A program made the position numbers and the translations under genes. A stretch of 10,278 nucleotides of DNA from Lunasporangiospora selenospora. Its lineage: Eukaryota > Mortierellomycota > Mortierellomycetes > Mortierellales > Mortierellaceae. Under the pieces are notes generated by a model. It saw only the letters and a program-made list of their open reading frames with translations, was not told the origin of the DNA and did not search any database. The stretch is taken from the NCBI GenBank assembly GCA_015680635.1, contig JAABOA010000998.1, positions 1-10,278 of the forward strand, written 5' to 3'. Of this stretch, positions 7,436-10,278 are shown in pieces; positions within the stretch are counted from its first letter, which is position 1; each line of letters begins with the position of its first letter.

Positions 7436-9243
7436 TTATAGCGCCAAGGTGTCTAAAGGAGGAAAACATATGCTTTCTTGAAGCCAAGTCCACTGTGGCC
7501 ATGGGTTACAGTGTACGTCATCTAAAGACAACATTGCTGGGCGGGCTTTGGAAGCCTATATCTTTTCATCCGCCCGTCCTTTCGACAAACGGAAAACGTA
7601 GAGTTCAAGAGTGAGAGAATGGCTATTGAACTAGGTTGTCATTTTTCGAATCTCCATTGTCCACGAAATATTCTTTGAGTATCCCTCGCATGACGCGCAC
7701 CGTACTAGTTTGTTACACGTTGACATGCATGATGTCCTCAGTTTTGGTAGTCGCGACTGCTTTGCGCGGCAGCTCGGTGAATCTCAAGTCACATAAAGGA
7801 GCAAGTGTGACTATATCCCCTTTGACCCACTATCTGACCGCCAAAAGCGCAATGGCGAAGTTTAAAAGAGCATCCACTACCACCCCTACAGTAGTCACTG
7901 CGCAGAGCCAGATGTAGGCGCAACTTAAGGTTCTCCTTTCGCAATCCCCGAACAGACCCTTCTCAAGAGATCGCTAACATTCTATGGCTCCATTCGTTTA
8001 AGGTGTGCGGGCAAGAAACGGCCATATTTCCTTCTAATTTTGCTTTCCCTCCCCCCCCCCCTGCCCAAGATAGAAATCATAGTTACCGAATGCTTCCCGG
8101 GAATCACAAAAGCTTGGTTTCATTCTTGACCTCTGCTCAAAGCTTGGCCTCCATCGCTGCTGGATGCTATTTGCCCAGGAAGGTGACCTAGGAAAGCCGA
8201 ATACTCTAGAAATGGTCCAGTGTACAATCCACTCATCAAGTTGAGCTTTCATGATTACAAGCTCCTTTGACACATCTTTGAACAGAACCATTTTTGGGGG
8301 AATGTTTTTTCTGCAACAGTTGCAGGTGACATTAAACGAAGAGGCGAATCGCCTTCTATTATTTCCTTCACTTTTGCCCCTCTTTCTTCTCTTGGGCTAG
8401 TGTTCCCTTCACCCTGACACAAAGGAAGGATCAAATGAGACATTCGAAAAGTGTTGAATGCACAGACTCTTTTTAATCTTGGAGGGAAGCTTCAAAGTGT
8501 TATTTCACCATTGCTCTTTCTTGACCTTCTTCCTCGCAGCAGGTCTGCGCAACCCAAAGTGTAATTGGATTCATTTGGAGAACAAGGTACTTTTTCGCTC
8601 CCTCCAATAGCAAGGTTTGCTCGGCCTGACTGCGGCAAGGTCAATTGACTCGACTCCAGCCAACCAATTGAAGGATTGAAGAAACCAAAGCCTGCGCGTT
8701 CTTCTTTTTTGACTTGTTGCTCGATCCCATTGGCGTAGTCCCCGTATGCCTGCGCCTCTGTACGTATAGCAGCATTTGGCGTGTGTTTTTTGTATATCCA
8801 TTATCCTTGCATGGCTCAGTAATCTTTTGTTTTCTGTCCTGTGCGGAGAATTTCGCTTCCCCTCGCTGCGCTGTTCTGTTATTTGTGGCAGTTCTGTGTA
8901 GTAGGGAGGAATCTAGGCATATCCTGAGTCACGCTGTGTTTGTCAAGATTTCTGCTTTTTACAGAGTCCTCTATCGCCAATACGCCATCCTACCTTTCTT
9001 TATCCATCCCCGCCCACCCACCCCCCGCCCCTTCTCCTCCGCTCGTTGTATCTCTTCTGCACATGCAGAAACCTCAAGGCACATGTACAGGTTGAAAAAT
9101 AAGCGCGGCGTAAACCCCGGGACTCTGTTCCGCTCCTGGTCAGCGTCTGGACCTTTTGGACTCTTCTCATCCAAGATAGGAAATGATTTCAATTGTGAGT
9201 TAGTGGCGCTCACGGTGGCACGTGCATTGGCCTCAGAACATCA

Positions 9244-9250
9244 TATAAAA
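9244..9250 (+). promoter_or_regulatory. TATA box of small C-tail gene 5
   Basis: TATAAAA followed by AGG, 379 nt upstream of the ATG at 9629. If used, it implies a leader of about 350 nt, much longer than in the sister genes, containing a pyrimidine octamer repeat. Confidence 0.5.
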
Positions 9251-9412
9251 AGGCCCTCGTCTCCTTCTCTCGCTTCTCTAGTCTCAAGTCATTTCTATAT
9301 TCTCTATCGCTCGAGCAAAGCAGCTCTAAAACCAACCAATTCAGCGAACGGCAAACAGAAGAAAAAAAGAAAAAGAAAAAAAGAACACCATCTATCTTCT
9401 CTGTTATCGATA

Positions 9413-9471
9413 CTTTTCCTCTTTTCCTCTTTTCCTCTTTTCCTCTTTTCCTCTTCCTTCTTTCCTCTTTT
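9413..9471. repeat. (CTTTTCCT)5 pyrimidine minisatellite in leader of gene 5
   Basis: Five perfect 8-bp CTTTTCCT units span 9413-9452, followed by degenerate CT-rich copies to about 9471. It lies between the TATA box and the ATG of gene 5 and so is probably transcribed as part of its leader. A purine-rich A/G block (9357-9382) precedes it, so the two could pair in the RNA. Confidence 0.85.
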
Positions 9472-9628
9472 CAACCACACCTCTGAACACATTTTCTCTG
9501 TGAAATCGAACTCGGGTTTATTATCCTAAAGAATCCTCGCTCCATACAATCAATTCCAGAAAATAGAACTTTTCTCCACCACCACTGCCCCCTCCTCCTC
9601 CTCAAGAAAACCAAACAACGAACCAAGA

Positions 9629-9868
9629 ATGACCTTCCTCGCATCCTTGACATACAAAAAGAACAAGGGCACGCCCGAAGCTGCGGTTGCAGGGTCTGAC
9701 AACCCTCCAACCTACGAAGAAGTCAAGAGAGTCAATGTCGCTTCTGAATACCCTCCCGACTACAAGAACGGCACATACTCCACCTCCACCTCCATCTCCC
9801 CCACCTCTTCTTCTTCTAAAAAAGAATTCAAGGTGTCAGCCATGGCTTATGCGATCAGTCGATCGTGA
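9629..9868 (+). CDS. Small C-tail family protein 5 (79 aa) with two PPxY motifs
   Basis: This is a single-exon gene with start context CCAAGAATGACC and stop TGA. The protein begins MTFLASLTYKKNKGTPEA. Residues 26-29 (PPTY, in NPPTYEEVKR) and 42-45 (PPDY, in EYPPDYKNG) are PPxY motifs. In known biology these bind WW domains, notably of Rsp5/Nedd4-type ubiquitin ligases. A Ser/Thr-rich linker follows (about 49-63), and residues 67-79 are the family tail FKVSAMAYAISRS. There is no Cys, Trp, signal peptide or transmembrane helix. The tail is almost that of gene 4, with mostly synonymous codon differences. WW binding, and hence a ubiquitination or trafficking adaptor role, is inference from short motifs; none of the other four members has PPxY. 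Confidence 0.85.
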   Translation: MTFLASLTYKKNKGTPEAAVAGSDNPPTYEEVKRVNVASEYPPDYKNGTYSTSTSISPTSSSSKKEFKVSAMAYAISRS

Positions 9869-10278
9869 GAGTACCTTACCCCCCCCCCACCCGACTCTAT
9901 ACTTTCTCCTCTCCTCCTGACAGAGTCCTAGCAATTGAGAGTAGACTTTACTATTATTTCTTCATATTCTTTTCCTCCGCCTAACCAAGTCGAGGACTTG
10001 GTCATCCATGACACTTAATGCCTCTATATCCCATGCACATAGTCACCTTTCTAGGCATATTGAGACGCCGATTAAAAATATTTTTTTATAAAAAAGAAAA
10101 CAAGTCGGCGCTTCTTTACGCGACGCCCATGGTCTATTCTGTATACAACTATGGCTCATTATTGGTCACACTTTCTCTCTCCAACCCCTCGCCTATTTTT
10201 CTCTCGGTTGGGCTTTTGTTATATGCCCTTGTTTATCTCCTTTTCCATGATGTTTTAGTATCAGGCTCATGTTCAAAA
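9869..10278. other. 3' side of small C-tail gene 5 and beginning of next spacer
   Basis: A C-rich run (about 9881-9889) and pyrimidine-rich 3' untranslated sequence follow the stop. A 6-bp inverted repeat, CGCCGA (10066-10071) and TCGGCG (10105-10110), flanks an AT-rich stretch with TATAAAA at 10087-10093, which could be a promoter for a gene beyond the window. No coding frame is supported. Confidence 0.45.

Larger units (their letters stand above)
7282..9628. other. 2.3-kb spacer between divergent small C-tail genes 4 and 5
   Basis: The left part is the leader and promoter of gene 4; from about 9244 rightward it is the TATA box and leader of gene 5. In between I can support no gene. An ATG frame at 7690-7917 (75 aa) begins with a hydrophobic stretch (MTRTVLVCYTLTCMMSSV) but has no other support. 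An 85-codon minus-strand ATG frame (8291-8034) has no recognisable motif. A long plus-strand frame (8714-9529) lacks an ATG near its start and runs across the promoter and the CT repeat. A C12 run lies near 8049-8060. No transposon ends or tRNA were recognised. Confidence 0.5.

Noticed and set aside
8034-8291. Minus-strand 85-codon ATG frame (MVLFKDVSKELVIMK...)
   Set aside because: It has a real ATG and a protein-like start, but no recognisable family. It degrades into low-complexity residues encoded by the poly-C run, and no promoter or splice context was found.
8491-8510. Sequence encoding S-F-K-V near 8491, considered as a sixth tail copy
   Set aside because: After SFKV the frame reads LFHHCS and continues without the A-x-A-x-S-R-S-stop part, so it is a chance four-residue match.
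8714-9529. Plus-strand frame of 271 codons
   Set aside because: It opens with TTG, not ATG, is Phe/Ser/Leu-rich because of pyrimidine-rich DNA, and runs through the TATA box, leader and CT octamer repeat of the gene at 9629. No domain or splice structure supports it.
4021-9868. SRS ending as a peroxisomal targeting signal
   Set aside because: The canonical PTS1 needs Leu or Met (sometimes another hydrophobic residue) at the last position; Ser is not known to work. Kept only as a possible unknown C-terminal signal.
4021-9868. Small genes as mating pheromone precursors
   Set aside because: They lack a terminal CaaX box and lack a signal peptide with repeated KR-processed peptides, so neither fungal pheromone type fits.
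10066-10110. Inverted repeat CGCCGA/TCGGCG as a terminator hairpin
   Set aside because: Only 6 bp arms with a 33-bp AT-rich loop in a eukaryotic context. More likely chance, or part of a promoter with the internal TATAAAA.

Overview
The window looks like a piece of a filamentous fungal nuclear genome. It has spliceosomal introns of about 80-220 nt with GT..AG ends, TATA boxes, AATAAA-type signals, pyrimidine-rich leaders and simple-sequence repeats. The overall style suggests Mucoromycota, perhaps a Mortierella-type fungus; that placement is inference, since no marker gene settles it. I see no rRNA, tRNA, CRISPR array or intact transposon.

Layout. Positions 1-2318 (+) hold most of a multi-exon gene for an EAF (ELL-associated factor) type RNA polymerase II elongation factor. 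Its EAF domain is split over exons, and a long low-complexity tail (poly-Ser, acidic, poly-Ala, Ser/Gly/Asp) follows. Converging on it is a three-exon gene (2584-3435, -) for a small, cysteine-containing, probably secreted protein of unknown function.

From 4021 to the right end the window carries five very small intronless genes (4021-4221 -, 5302-5502 -, 6241-6453 +, 7087-7281 -, 9629-9868 +). They encode 64-79 aa proteins with no Cys or Trp, no signal peptide and little conserved sequence in the middle. All five end exactly in the same 13-residue tail: F-K-[TV]-S-[AS]-x-A-x-[AV]-x-S-R-S-stop. Codon comparison of the tails shows mainly synonymous change, so the tail looks selected at the protein level. 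This paralogous cluster is the most interesting content; I recognise no described family with this tail. Each gene has its own TATA-like element, so they are separately transcribed units.

The genes do not form an obvious pathway. The EAF gene is housekeeping transcription machinery. The tail-sharing genes look like a lineage-specific, locally expanded family; one member (9629-9868) also has two PPxY motifs that could bind WW domains. The long spacer 7282-9628 and the other gaps hold promoters, leaders, untranslated regions and repeats but no gene I can support.
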